From Ophiothrix spiculata (Eukaryota; Echinodermata; Ophiuroidea; Amphilepidida; Ophiotrichidae): a stretch of 37,093 nt of DNA. Below are positions 11,827 through 22,759 of this stretch, one piece after another; position 1 is the stretch's first letter; each line of letters begins with the position of its first letter. Position numbers and translations under genes: made by a program. The stretch is taken from NCBI GenBank assembly GCA_000969725.1, contig JXSR01S063458.1. One strand, 5' to 3'. The notes beneath the pieces were generated by a model. It ran no database searches. It worked only from the letters and a program-made list of their open reading frames with translations, and was not told the origin of the DNA.

Positions 11827-12258
11827 ATATGTGACCGTCCATCCCAAGCCAGCCGTAAATGCCACCTCTTGTCATTTTCACTTTTATAATTATTTGCAAA
11901 GACCATGCTTTTAAGGATTAAAATTACACCTTAATGAACTTCACATGATTTTCAGAAGTCAAGTTACGGTCCGTCAAAGGTTGGCAAGGATTGAAACGTA
12001 TAACTGTGAAAAACACATTCAAAGATCAGTAAGCCCTATATTTTCTGTTGATTGTCTTAAAAATATGCAGATTTATTTCATATTTCCTATCATTTTCTTG
12101 AAATGAAACTTTGTTTGTCTTTTGTAGTAAGCATAAGGATTGTGAATCTGGCAAAAAATCAATTTCGGCAAATTACGACTTTGACATATATTTTCACCTG
12201 TAGCACAAAATGGAAGTTTCTGGCATTTATGGCTCATACGGGCTGAACTGCCACATAT
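11827..12258. mobile_element. Inverted-repeat element, copy 1 (about 430 bp)
   Basis: Begins ATATGTGACCGTCCATCCC and ends in the complement ATATGTGGCAGTTCAGCCC; the arms share a second block, GCCGTAAATGCCA against GCCATAAATGCCA. AACA occurs directly outside both ends (11,823-11,826 and 12,259-12,262), a possible 4-bp target duplication. The interior (ttatttgcaaagaccatg, cagaagtcaagttacggtcc, gatcagtaagccctatattt) recurs at 32,219-32,649, so this is a small family. No transposase; the 71-codon frame inside is not conserved with copy 2. Confidence 0.7.
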
Positions 12259-12703
12259 AACAAATGTCATTATGCAATCAATGTGCAATCCTTGTATTTG
12301 ATCATATATCCATTTAAAACATTTCCTTATCCAATTATGTGCTTCTCTTATGCTTAGTATCCATGGTAACTGATGATATCATTCTCCATGGTTTCCTCTG
12401 AAGACCTCACCTGTTTCTAATTTTATCTTGTTATGTGTGCAATGTTCAAATATGGTAACATTAAAGATGACTATGTTGTGTAGATTGACCCAGTTTAAAT
12501 AACATTTAACTACTACAATAACCTGGTTCAGAGCTGAAAACAGTGGTTACTCCCTGGCTCTTCTAAATACTCTTATCGCCTCCCTATGATTGTTGACCAA
12601 ATTCTTAGGGAAGACATAGAACTCTAAATATCTAGAATTCTGATGGCATGTTTTATGGAATCGACTGTCGGGTGCCAATTTTTATCATTTTGCATTTGCT
12701 AAG
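12259..12703. other. No gene or repeat recognised
   Basis: AT-rich DNA between the 11.8-kb element and the 12.7-kb tandem duplication. No exon-like frame and no partner elsewhere in the window. Confidence 0.4.
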
Positions 12704-12966
12704 TCAAATTCAAGATAGACCAATTATTTCTGGAACCCATATGTAAGCCTATGTGGAAATTGAAATCAACTGGACTAATTGTAATCATGTTGAATTAGCT
12801 CAGGTCAAATTCATGTTAGATTTAATATTTCTGGACTTAATTCAAGGTAGACCAAATATTTCTTGAACCCATATGTAGGCCTATTTGAAATCAACTGGAC
12901 AAATTGTAATCATGTTGAATTAGCACAGGTTAAATTCATGTTAGATTTAGTATTTCCTGTACTTAA
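12704..12966. repeat. Tandem duplication, two copies of about 130 bp
   Basis: 12,704-12,838 and 12,839-12,966 share aattcaagatagaccaa, gaacccatatgta(a/g)gcctat, gaaatcaactggac, aattgtaatcatgttgaatt and ttcatgttagattta in the same order. Differences are mainly substitutions plus a small deletion after gcctat in the second copy, so it is not very recent. Confidence 0.85.
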
Positions 12967-13609
12967 TTTAGAACCAACATGTATTTAGAAAATTAAGCTC
13001 ATCAGAGCTACACTAATCAGGATATCATTTGGTTTATTAAATATTTACCAATTTTATGTGTTAAGTTTCAATACCTATATTTTATGTTGTTTTATGAATT
13101 GTATGTGAGACCTATTCCAATAAAGTGGAAAGTCACAAATTTGATGAAGTTGAGTTCTTAACATAATTGAGCTGATAGTATTCTCATTTTCATTTGGAAA
13201 TAAAATAAATGGTACTTTTATTTCATACTCGCTTCCGCGGATACTCCAGTCTTCCTCCTGCACTTAAAACTGACACTAGATTTGTCCAGGTTATTGGAAG
13301 CTGCAAAAAACAGTAAATATTACAATGACGTTGTAACAATCTATCTGTAGCAAAAACATGAGTGGAAAATTGCTATACAAAAACCATTTTATTATAAATA
13401 ATTACACTAGGGTTTAATACCGGGGTTTAATATTATTAGCTGTCTGAGTTTGGAAATTGTTAGGAGAACATATGTGGTTGTAATTAAGTTTCAAAATGAA
13501 TATGTCTGGCTACGCCACTGCTTCTATGGTTTTATTGTTTCAAAAATCTTAAATCTTGCATTTTTCTGCTCAATTGTGAGAGCTGCTTTCATATGGTGTG
13601 ACTATTTTT

Positions 13610-13950
13610 TTGATTGATTGATTTTATTAATATTTCATAGTCGTGGCCCAGAGGCCAAATTACATGAAATTTACAATTTTAAAACATCAAAAATTACAGT
13701 TACTAATATAAATGAAAACATTGCAGATTAAAATTAATTTTTATACAGATAATTACAAAACACATAAATAGATAAAACAAAAATTTCTCCCATTATATAA
13801 CACTGCAAGATCTATGCATCCAACATGGTGTATTGCACATTATAAATTTATTATAACAATCAGAACAGACCTTGGTGTTAACATTTTTTTAACCAATTAA
13901 CCCAAAATTGAAATCTTTATTTAAAGCAATGGTATATATTTTTTTTGAGT
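13610..13950 (-). mobile_element. Possible LINE 3' end on the minus strand
   Basis: The segment begins with a short (TTGA)n run at 13,611-13,624, then tttattaatatttcatag and gtggcccagaggccaaa followed by A-rich sequence. On the minus strand this reads as a 3' untranslated region ending in a (TCAA)n tail, as in several LINE families. No reverse-transcriptase codons are seen, so the call rests on tail style only. Confidence 0.3.
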
Positions 13951-14025
13951 AGAAGAGTAGAGTTTGATTTCAGTATTTATTATATTGTCTGATGATCAAG
14001 GACGAGTTTATTTACGTAAATGTCT

Positions 14026-14464
14026 GCAGGTTTTTTTCTCTAAATTTTTCATGGGGGGGGGGGACAAAAAAAATTTCGGCCCCGTCGGGGAAGTCAGATG
14101 GGGGGGGGGGGCAAATATCGGGGACTTTGGTTTATGGGGGGGGGACTCAGTTTGGCGAGTTATTGTTACTGTTACTACTTTTTAGTGATAAAACAATAAC
14201 AGAGGACTGCACTGGTAACCTTAATTAACCCCATTCAGAAGTTTATAACAACTGAATCAAAATATCTGACGAAATTGGCAACAAAATATTCCAGAAAAAT
14301 CACTACACAATAAGGGTTACTGTGTGGTGAAAGTTTAAAAAAATTAATGTAACAGGGACGCGGATCAGATGGGGGGGACAAGCTCTAGTTCAAAAATGGG
14401 GACGATCGCCAAATGGGGGGGATTTGTTGATTTTTCGCCAGTCCCCCCCAGGAAAAAAACCCTT
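14026..14464. mobile_element. G-run-rich foldback element
   Basis: Ends pair as GCAGGTTTTTTTC at 14,026 against GAAAAAAACCCTT at 14,464, and gtct lies outside both ends (14,022-14,025, 14,465-14,468), a possible 4-5 bp target duplication. Inside are G runs of 11 (14,053-14,063), 12 (14,100-14,111), 9 (14,136-14,144), 7 (14,371-14,377) and 7 (14,415-14,421), and a C7 run at 14,443-14,449. The first three lie within 92 bases. Two plus-strand open frames (73 and 78 codons, Gly-rich) are by-products of the G runs. Non-coding. Confidence 0.6.
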
Positions 14465-15051
14465 GTCTGTGTGTTATTTTCATGCTTCATTGTAAATGAA
14501 CATGATGCAAATGCATAAACTTAAGTGAGATTACAGATTAATCCAATACAATTTTGTACCAATTATGTTGTCATTAAACATTCATGTATTAACATTAAAT
14601 ATTGACTATTTTTTCAATGTCTTATCGGACAGTATCTCTATTAAGACACATGAATGTCACAGCCTAATATGCAAAGCTTGTAATAATATTTTGTATCACC
14701 TTAGTTGGACTTTGTTTTGAAAACAGAAAAAGGGAGTTAGGCTGGAAAAAAACAAATAGTACAACAAGTCTTTGTTATCTTATAATCTGATATACCGAGA
14801 GAGTCAAAAAATCTGCAATAGTTAAATGAAAGCCATATTTTAAGAACAAGAGATATCATGAAATGTATATATCTAAATAGATCATAGATTTATCTTAAAA
14901 ATGATGAAAGAATGGTGGAAATTGATGAAGGCGTCATAGAGATACACTTATTTGAATAGGAAGGCACAAAAACAGCTCTGTCTAACTGTCGTGCATATGT
15001 TTTATTTATGGAGGACACAATTATGACATTATCTTTTCTCTTTTGTTTTTG

Positions 15052-15090
15052 GGTGCCTTGAAAAGGGCCGTTTGACCTTGGTGGCCCTGA
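15052..15090 (-). other. Stem-loop resembling a degenerate histone-type 3' processing signal
   Basis: On the minus strand, just after the stop codon of the transposase relic, the sequence reads GGCCCTTTTCAAGGC, then ACCCA, then an A/G-rich stretch (AAACAAAAGAGAAAAGA). The canonical metazoan histone stem-loop is GGYYCTTTTCAGRGCC followed by ACCCA and a purine-rich element. One stem base differs and one is missing, so pairing is impaired. It may be chance; a second half-match (TTCAGGGCCACCA) lies 20 bases upstream. Confidence 0.25.
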
Positions 15091-15101
15091 ATATTGAATA
15101 T

Positions 15102-15421
15102 TCAGTCAAACGTGGACATGGACACATGTGGCAGGGGCTTTCTTTGCGAGCTCACTTCTGGATCCCTTGCCAATGTCTGATGAATGCGATCGACGTTTCT
15201 CCTGCTTCTTCGCAGTCTTCCAGATATCTCTTTATTTAGGTTATGGAATGTTCCTGTTCTTTTGAATTTCGCCTGAATTCCAAAGATGGTGGATGCACAT
15301 GTTACAAGCGATTGGGTGAATGCACCCGGAATCTCCGTTTCACTTCTGCATGAGATTTGGTGGTAAAATAAACCTCAGCAATAAGAGCATGTTGCTCGTT
15401 TATGAACTGATCTAGAGGCAT
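15102..15421 (-). pseudogene. N-terminal DNA-binding (helix-turn-helix) domain of a mariner-like transposase, broken
   Basis: From ATG at 15,421 the frame reads MPLDQFINEQHALIAEVYFT, then TKSHAEVKRRFRVHSPNRL and a stop. Shifting frame by one, it continues STIFGIQAKFKRTGTFHNLN, then KEISGRLRRSRRNVDRIHQT, LARDPEVSSQRKP, ending FD and TGA at 15,102-15,104. The pattern (aliaevYf.T.Sh.eV.RrFr, P.r.TI..i..KFk.tGT, SGR.RrsR, dPe.S) matches the helix-turn-helix domain (DUF4817 type) found at the front of many Tc1/mariner-like transposases, where it recognises the terminal repeats. The catalytic DDE region is absent. One stop plus one frameshift separate the two halves, so it is a relic. The encoded piece is about 105 residues. 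Its position between two long TIRs with TA flanks fits the same assignment. Family name is from memory of the pattern. Confidence 0.8.
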
Positions 15422-15634
15422 TTTAACAGTGACTGATTGATAAAGCTCTCCCTTCTAAGACAGTACCTCCAAACATGTCATTTTATTGCCTTTATCAATT
15501 TTCACCATTCTTTCACTGTTTGAAAGCTTAATCCATGACCTATTCAGAACTTAATGTTATTTGTTCGAAATTACTTTTGTCCTTATGATATGGCTTCCAT
15601 CTAATTATTGCAGTTTTTTGACTCGCACGGTATA

Positions 15635-17140
15635 GTTCCAATGTATTTTCTATTAATAACGGAGGCTTGGTGATGAAAAGTCAATACTACCGATTTTACT
15701 GCTATAGAACTGATACCATCATATAGGACGCCATCTACGGCGAGATACAGAGGAGATTAGTTGGAATTCAGAATTAGAACGCTGAGGACGGTGATGGGTG
15801 TCACTGAAATATACGTCATAAAAAGTAAGTGTTGTTGACCAGTTTTAACCAATATTGATGAATTCTACCAACACGTATAAGAACATTCATTCGCGGCTTT
15901 ATGATTGTTATATGCCTTGTATCATACACTTATTCTTTAACATTTTATGGGATTAACATTAAGCTTTTTTATGATATTATAATGAAAATGTAATATACTT
16001 GAGTATGTGGTTCTTGGATGAGGGTTAAATGCAGTTTGATGTCTGTATTGTTTTTTATCATTTTACAAACTATTTTCTAGTATGTGATGATAAAATTGTT
16101 TTTGAATATCAGGTAGTTAAAAAATTATTTCTGCAGGCAGATAGAAATATCTAGTAATAGCATATATTATTTTCAGTGAAATCTTTTAAACTGTTGTTAA
16201 GTTTTCACAAAATAAAATGGAATAAAACGAATAATTTTACTTCATCTTGAGTTTTTCAACTGTTCTTTATTGCACCAACAGCAACAACAAGGCTCTACCA
16301 GTTCTTATTTTTAACAAGAACTTGTCATTTACTCCCTCCTATACACATATCCATACAATCTATTACATGAAGTAAACTATCGAAAACTAAAACTACTCAT
16401 GCTACTTCCGTGTCTTAAGGATATCAGATATATTTGCGGCCACTTCAAAAGATGGTTTAGTTCAATGTGATTTGAAGCAGAAACTAAGACTTTGTTAGCA
16501 TGGCATTGAGCATGAGTCAACTTAAGTAGAGGATAATTGATGTTATGACAACCTATATCGGTACAAAGATAATATGCCTCATGCCTTGACTTTTACTAAT
16601 CAAATCCTACAAAAGTGTTTCTTATATACCTGAGATTATCAAGTCATGGAATGTAACTTAAAATATTAAAAACATCTTATACATGTATTTGTTTACAGTG
16701 CTCTGAAATAAACTAGGTATAAAGTCATCTTGATTTCTCATTGACAAGTATATGCAAATAGCAAACAAATCATTTTGTTGTAGATATATGCATATTTAAA
16801 GAACAGCAAAAATGCAAAAAATTGAAAATAAGTGGTTTTTATAAGTTCAATAAAGAACTTATCAAACCTAACTAAGTATTTTAAAATCAATATCATGAAT
16901 TTATGAAGTTTAAATCAACATTGGGTCGCTGTTCTGGCAAGCAAGGTAAAAAGCAATCTAATTTAGTACCTACAACCCTATGTAAATTAAGGAATATGAT
17001 TTCTATGACATTAGGTCAAAAATATATTCCAATGATCTCTTTTACCATTTAGAAATGATAATAAAGGCAAAACAAATAAAGGCCAGACACTCATCTCATT
17101 GAATAAAACTATATCAATAATTCCTATTTTCATACATTCT
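15635..17140. other. No gene or repeat recognised
   Basis: About 1.5 kb of AT-rich DNA. Only short frames. A weak inverted pair (ctgttctttattg at about 16,260 and caataaagaac at about 16,846) is not enough to define an element. Confidence 0.4.
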
Positions 17141-17258
17141 CATACTTGCCAACTGTTCCTATTTAAGAGGAACGGTTCTGTTTTTGGCAAAAAAAAAAGG
17201 TAATTTTTACCAATCCGTTCCTCTTTTTGTAAAACTCACCCTATACAGGGACTCGGTT

Positions 17259-17300
17259 TTAAGGCGCGCGCGCGCGAAAGCGCGCTACTGCGCGCCTTAA
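17259..17300. other. GC-rich nested hairpin with alternating CG
   Basis: TTAAGGCGCG (17,259-17,268) pairs with CGCGCCTTAA (17,291-17,300), and inside it GCGCG-AAAG-CGCGC (17,272-17,285) forms a second hairpin. A 13-base alternating G/C run (17,264-17,276) could adopt Z-form DNA. It lies about 120 bp from the left end of the transposon at 17,141, a usual place for subterminal structure. Confidence 0.7.
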
Positions 17301-17815
17301 CTCACTTTTGGTAGCGCGCCCCTTGCATTACCCAGGCCCGGGGTTTTCTCCACGCCGGAGCAAAACCAAAAAATAGTCGCTTCCGATCGGCAAATAATTG
17401 GTCATTAAAAAATAAAAAATCGAGCAATCTGTAAAAAGTCTCAGCTAAAAACAAGTAATATTATCTAAAAATGTAACATTTTGACGATAAATATGCATAA
17501 AAATCATTTTTGAAGGCATTTTCACAGCCATAACAAACCTTACGATGACTTACGATGTGTTTTCCTTAACATTATTTATTAATTTATGCATAGCAGTGAC
17601 GTAAAATGGGGAAATACCCCATACGTTGCGGTGATTGGACGATTGCCGCGATGTGTCTATTATTTCTTGACCCAATTTTTACCAGGAGTTTTACGTGTTT
17701 TTAAAGTAACAGATTTGACAGGTCATTGTTTTGAATTTTATTTGGAATATTCCTTTTTACGGAAGCATGTCTCAATCTAATATTATATGCTTTTTAAAGG
17801 GAAACATGCAGCGAA

Positions 17816-18064
17816 ATGGCAGTGAGGAGGAGTGATGATGAGATCAGTCTACGGAAACCTCAAGCGAGCATGTTGACCGGCGGTAAGCTTACTCATGAAT
17901 CATGTGAGTCGGAACTTTCAAAATCAAAAGATGAAATCGAGAGGGAAAAAAAGCTAAAAATTGCAACCTCATTACAGTACCTCCTTTTGCACAGATTGGG
18001 GGAAAAAATAGGCCCACATTTTTATTTGATTGAACTGCTTAACAACCATAAAAAGGCTCTATAA
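17816..18064 (+). CDS. Hypothetical 82-residue frame inside the 17.1-18.4 kb transposon
   Basis: The frame starts at an ATG in good vertebrate-style context (gcgaaATGG; A at -3, G at +4) and runs 82 codons to a stop. The product is polar and charged at first (MAVRRSDDEISLRKPQASML, then a KSKDEIEREKKLK helix-prone stretch) and ends in a hydrophobic/helical part (SLQYLLLHRLGEKIGPHFYL). A possible splice donor (GGCGGTAAGC, about 17,877-17,886) follows codon 21, so only the first part might be exon. A short upstream frame begins 11 bases earlier (ATG at 17,805). I recognise no domain. It may be a remnant of the transposon's own protein or chance. Confidence 0.3.
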   Translation: MAVRRSDDEISLRKPQASMLTGGKLTHESCESELSKSKDEIEREKKLKIATSLQYLLLHRLGEKIGPHFYLIELLNNHKKAL

Positions 18065-18406
18065 AAAATCTTAAAATCTGTCTTCTGTAAGGGCACCAGA
18101 TTGATTTCTATGTGCAGAAGCCCTCTGGCTTAAGCGGGCCCCTGGATCCCACGCCGTTATGCTCACGCGCTACGCGCGCTCGAATATCAATGCTCTACCA
18201 ATGCTCTCCTTATTACCTCCAGGAGAGCTTTTTAAAACTCCCCTGGCTATTTTAAAACTGAGCCCCTGCCTATAGTAAAGTATAGGAAAATGGGAAATGT
18301 TCCTCTTTTTGGACAAAAATGTGCCCATTTGTCCCTCCTTCCAGTTTTCAAATGTTGGCAAGTATGCATTCTATTATAAGATTTTCACCCCAATCAATGT
18401 AAATAT

Positions 18407-19187
18407 GGACACACACCACAAAGGAAATGTTTTTGGCGAGTACAGAGCAATGCAGGAGCATGTGTTATATGGCACTCTCTAAAGTAAAAGCTTCAAAAAT
18501 GGGGGGAATTATGTTTTTTTGGTGAAACTTGTGTGTAATCATGTTCTATGGTACCAGTGTAGTCAGGTTGTTTAAAGATTGCCATGATTTTGCTGTTTTT
18601 GTGAAATTTAGGAGCTGATGTTTAGTGTCTTTGTTGTGAGTTGGAGACAGTAACATTTAGGCATGTCCTATGTTCGAGGCATCCTAGCCTTGTGATCTCA
18701 TCCAGATCGTAAGCTCAAAATAAATACAAGAGTTGAAGCAACCAGACAGTTTGTAGCCAAGATATAAGCCATGATCAGGATGCTGTTTTGTATTGGAATG
18801 AATAGGCGACCTATTTGGTGGTGTGGGTTCTTAAGCCCCCCAGCCCACGTATCTCTTCTAATATGATGAAAGGAAACTTATATATTAAGGACACACACCA
18901 ATAAATAAACGCTTTTGGTGAGTACAGAGCAATATGGAAGTATGTGTTATTTTGCTATCTGTAAAGCTTCAAAAATGGCAGGAACTATGTTTTGAGATAG
19001 CCATAATGTTGGTGTTTTTATTAAATCTGAGAGCTGATTTTTAGTGTCTAGAGAAATTTTGTAGTGGGTTGGAGTAAATGAAATTTGAAGCAAGTCCTAT
19101 GTTCAAGGTGACCTAGCAAAAAAATAATATAGCTACCATATATGTTTTTTACTTTGTGAGCTCATCCAGATAATTATCTCAAAGAAG
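18407..19187. repeat. Tandem duplication, two copies of about 300 bp with a spacer
   Basis: 18,407-18,727 and 18,889-19,187 share ggacacacacca, gagtacagagcaat, gtaaagcttcaaaaatgg, gagctgat.tttagtgtct, aagtcctatgttc/gcatgtcctatgttc and tgag/tgatctcatccagat in the same order. The 160-bp spacer between them has no match, so the repeat period is about 480 bp. The first copy starts 35 bp after the neighbouring transposon. Confidence 0.85.
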
Positions 19188-20639
19188 GAAAAAGAAAGAA
19201 AAGAAAATTATTCAGCCTGTTATAGATAATCATATCAAAACTTACTAATTCCTCCGGGATTCAACTTATGCTTTTGCAAATACCACAACATAACACATAT
19301 TACAAATCGACAGTCTATCATTATCATCACACGAATATCTATGATGATCATCACACATAAAGTGGAGTTTGAACCCACTGATAATGCCATCTAATTACTT
19401 TGCATGGGCACATTGTGCCTGATCATCTTTTAGTAATCTAATCCAGCATGTATGTCGCATAGAATTAATTCATGGAACTGTGAAAGGTTTTATATTTCAA
19501 CTGAATTCAAGGTGAAGGTTCCATTGATGTTGACAGTAACCCATAGATAACTAGGTGAGCTCACAAAACAGAATATTGATAACTTTCCAATTAATTTGTT
19601 TTTTGCACTTTAAAGGTCATTTCTTTAGTCTGACTGAAGGTCTCGTTATCTTGCTATCAGGACCTACACTGCCCTAGAAGGTTAAAAACTAGAAACGTTT
19701 TTATATTTTAGGCAATTTTTGTCATGCTGAAGGAACTCCCAATTTCAGTTCCGGAAAATAACGATGAATGGATTTTTCGTATTTTATGTTTTCTCGAACA
19801 AACTAAAAGCATTCAATTCTGAAAAAATTACTGAATTAAATGTGTAGAACTTTAAACTTAATAATACATTGAAAAATAATATCACTTTACAAAGGTTATT
19901 TCCATTCACTTTACTTCAATCTTTCCACCATTTTCTAAGTTCTCTCTGGCAAAATTAGTTGAATAAATGTCATAATCTGGACTGTGTAACATTTAATTAT
20001 TCATAATTTAGAGAGAGCACATGTTTGTTTTCAAATCACACCCTTAAATTCATGTTGTACAGTCTAGATTTTTGCCATTTGATCAATCTTGAAGATGTGT
20101 TAGTTTGCTCATATTTGCATTTGTGTACTTGCAGTACTCCAAGCGCTTCTGGCTCATTGGGCTATGACCTCATGTGTGTCATGTGGAAATGATTGCTGTT
20201 ATCATGGTAATTTCATAGTTTGCCAATGCAAGGAGTAAAACTAGTTTTCAATGAAGACATTAATCATTTTAACACTATTAGCCTCTATCAGATAGTCTAT
20301 GCAAGGCTTAAAGCAATTGTCTATTAATACAACATAATCGATTGTTACATATCGTAGTTCCAATGAGTATCAATATGGGGAAGGGAAAGGCCCCATCTAA
20401 ACAAAAATCCCAGTTTGGGAAAATTTAAATTTTAAGAAGGGGTATGAGCAAATTATTCAGAACTTAATGAACTTCTAATGATTATAGCTTGAGCTGTGCT
20501 ATTTATAAAGACCAATCCAGCTGGTCAAAACCTGACAAAGTGTTGCAGGTGCCGAAATATATAGAGTTTGCTAAAAAAATAAGTAAGGCCAATAATCAGA
20601 TTTACTATTTGTACAAAGTATTGTGACCATAGTCTAAAA
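19188..20639. other. No gene or repeat recognised
   Basis: About 1.45 kb of AT-rich DNA with no exon-like frame and no clear partner in the window. Homology to unit A becomes convincing only from about 20,640. Confidence 0.4.
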
Positions 20640-20904
20640 ACCATTCATGTTGTTTGTTTACAAGAACATGCCATATGTTCCTAGTCAGATCTTAAGCATA
20701 ACTGACTTCATAGCATCTTTATGCATCTACTGCTGGTTAGTTGAAATGCCCCATTGCACTGCAATGATGTGTGCTTATTTGGCAGGGAAATAATCAAATA
20801 GAACTGCATTCCAAGCTAAATTTTGTTGTTGTTCAATTAGCATTTTCTGTCAAAATTGTTTAAGTATTTTATTAAAAAAAACGAGAATTGTATTGTAAAG
20901 AAAA

Positions 20905-21333
20905 CCGTTTGTGGGTTGCTCTGGCAAATGAGAGGAAAGTCGCAAATTTACATTTCAAATAAATGGCAGCTAAAGTAAAAATAGGGTAAAAAAGTCAAAT
21001 TTCGTTTTTTGACATAAAACGCTGTCATGCATAAGTGTATACCTATACCCTAAAGTTTTGAAGGTCAACTTTGCCAGGAAGTGCAATTATTCACGGTTAA
21101 GTGAATGCATGTTTCTAATATTAAACTGTAGTAATCAGTATGTTTGAAATCAATTTACAGCTAATTTTTATTGCAATATATTCAGTGGACTGCTTTTGAT
21201 TTCGATCTCTAAATAAAGAATGGGGAAAGAAAGTGTGACATATTGTATATCATTCAAAAGCTGTGATTATAGAGAAAATCAATTTTGAAATTTGCGACTT
21301 TCCTCTCATTTTGCCAGAACACCCGTCGTTTCT
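20905..21333. mobile_element. Inverted-repeat element family 'GCTCTGGCAAAATGAG', copy 1
   Basis: Left end GGGTTGCTCTGGCAAATGAG, right end complement GGGTGTTCTGGCAAAATGAG; arms continue AGGAAAGTCGCAAATTT for about 36 bp. About 430 bp. The interior (gacataaaacgctgtcatgc, gttttgaaggtcaa, gaaagtgtgaca, cattcaaaagctg) recurs at 27,645-28,075. The flanks accgtttgt and gtcgtttct could be a decayed 9-bp target duplication. Absent from the same place in units A and C. No coding capacity; superfamily uncertain. Confidence 0.8.
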
Positions 21334-21952
21334 TTTGTTAGATTCAGTCATGCTCTCAATGATTTAATGTCATTTAACTTCTAGTCTTCTCTAGTCAAGA
21401 AATGACCTTGCAAAGTCATCTCAAGTTTAATAATGCCATCAATGAAATTTTGTTTGTCAGCTTGGAAGAACATTAGTAAGTAAATCTCAAGTGCCATCTC
21501 AAGAATGACATTTGTGTGGGTGTTTTACTGAAATCTTGTTGATTGATTCCAACAATTCTATTAAGTGACTACTGTGTTGTCTTTTTTGATATTGCAATGT
21601 ATGTTTGTAATATTACAATTAGCATGTGACTTTTGTATGAATGATTGGAAAATCAACTATTTTAATCACCTGTTCTTGAAGATGGTTGGGGAAAGGAAGC
21701 ATGAAAAAGGAGGCAACAATACCATTTCACTCTAACAATCAGGACTCCTCCCCCAGATCTTAAGAATGAAGCAAGAAACAGACATGGACAGAAGCAAAAG
21801 CCCAACACAAGAGATCAGAAGAAGAGTCCAGACTAGAGGCAATAATTTTTTGACCTTTACATAGAACACTTTTTTAAATATTTTTTTCACTGCAAATAGA
21901 TCAATGCTTTTCATTGTTTGCCAGATTTAAATGGTATAAATAAGCACAAATT

Positions 21953-22690
21953 TAAGGCTACAGTCCTTAAAGACGTCTCGCTTGGCTTAATGTCATGTTT
22001 ACTGCAAGTTTTTACCTACTTACACCTATCAGAATATCACAATTTTTGGTGTACATATTGAATAGAGTCTCTAGTTTATACATGGAACTTTACTAGTGAT
22101 TTCATGTCCATTATCAAGGTCAAAATGACGCCTAAAGACTACTTCGAAAAAGTTGACCCTTTTTTGCCGAAACCTCATAATTTCATGATGTTCGAACAAT
22201 TTGACTGGTTTCAAATTTTGACAGATTGTAGGCTTGATACTTCTTATTGAATTACAAACAATATTTTATAAATATGCTGAGTTGATTTTGAATGATAATC
22301 ATGTAACAAACTCGCGTTGTTTTGCCCGAAAATCCGGACGTGAATTACGACTCTGAGTTAGCCCTGTTTGAGCTGTGAATTGCCTGTTTTAAGTATTTAC
22401 ATTATCTACATTTTGTCTGATATATGCATTCGCATAATTTACTTACAAATTGAGTATTTCAATGAGGCAAAAAATGCAATTTTTATGTAAACAAAAGAAA
22501 AATACACCATTCTAAAGTTTATGTTTTAGATTTTAGTTCCCTCGCTTCGTAATGCATGACTAACCCCTGCCATAATCCATGGTTCGAGTCCCCGCAAAGG
22601 CAGTGGAAACTATTTATCTTTTCATAATTAAAAAATAGTTAGAATTCACATTTTCCTGAGCAGATGGATTCCCTTTACCCTTAAATAAAA
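21953..22690 (-). repeat. Dispersed repeat, copy 2 (longer copy)
   Basis: Reverse complement of the repeat at 1,025-1,385, but with about 375 bases more in the middle. Ends read TTAAGGCTACAG and (complement) TTAAGGGTAAAG, so short terminal inverted repeats are possible. The extra middle contains GGTTCGAGTCC (22,581-22,591), an exact match to the RNA polymerase III B-box consensus, though the surrounding T-arm pairs poorly and no A-box is convincing. Private to unit B, so it arrived after duplication. Family unknown. Confidence 0.7.
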
Positions 22691-22759
22691 AGACAAGAAG
22701 ATAACTGACCATTTCCTTTTAAAAGACCAGTAAAAGCAAAACACATACACATACGTATG

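Larger units (their letters stand above)
14793..15632 (-). mobile_element. Mariner/IS630-type element with about 150-bp TIRs and a transposase fragment
   Basis: Left end TACCGAGAGAGTCAAAAAAT, right end (complement) TACCGTGCGAGTCAAAAAAC, each flanked by TA (14,791-14,792; 15,633-15,634), the target used by mariner-type transposases. The arms continue to match inward (gccatatt/gccatatc, gaaagaatggtg) to about 14,935 and from about 15,490. Between them, on the minus strand, lies a broken gene for a helix-turn-helix domain (15,421-15,102). At 840 bp it is too short to encode a full transposase and must have moved, if at all, by help from a relative. Confidence 0.85.
17141..18366. mobile_element. 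Inverted-repeat DNA transposon, 1.23 kb, flanked by CATTCT
   Basis: Ends are CATACTTGCCAAC (17,141) and GTTGGCAAGTATG (18,366), with CATTCT directly outside on both sides (17,135-17,140; 18,367-18,372). Further in, aagaggaacggttctgtttt (left) is echoed by the complement of aatgttcctctttttggaca (right). The short TIR and target duplication are hAT-like, though hAT usually makes 8 bp, so superfamily is uncertain. It carries a GC-rich hairpin near the left end and two plus-strand frames (64 and 82 codons). It looks like a non-autonomous or internally deleted copy. Confidence 0.75.

Noticed and set aside
13964-14228. Gly-rich plus-strand open frames
   Set aside because: They arise from poly-G runs inside a foldback element and have no family resemblance.
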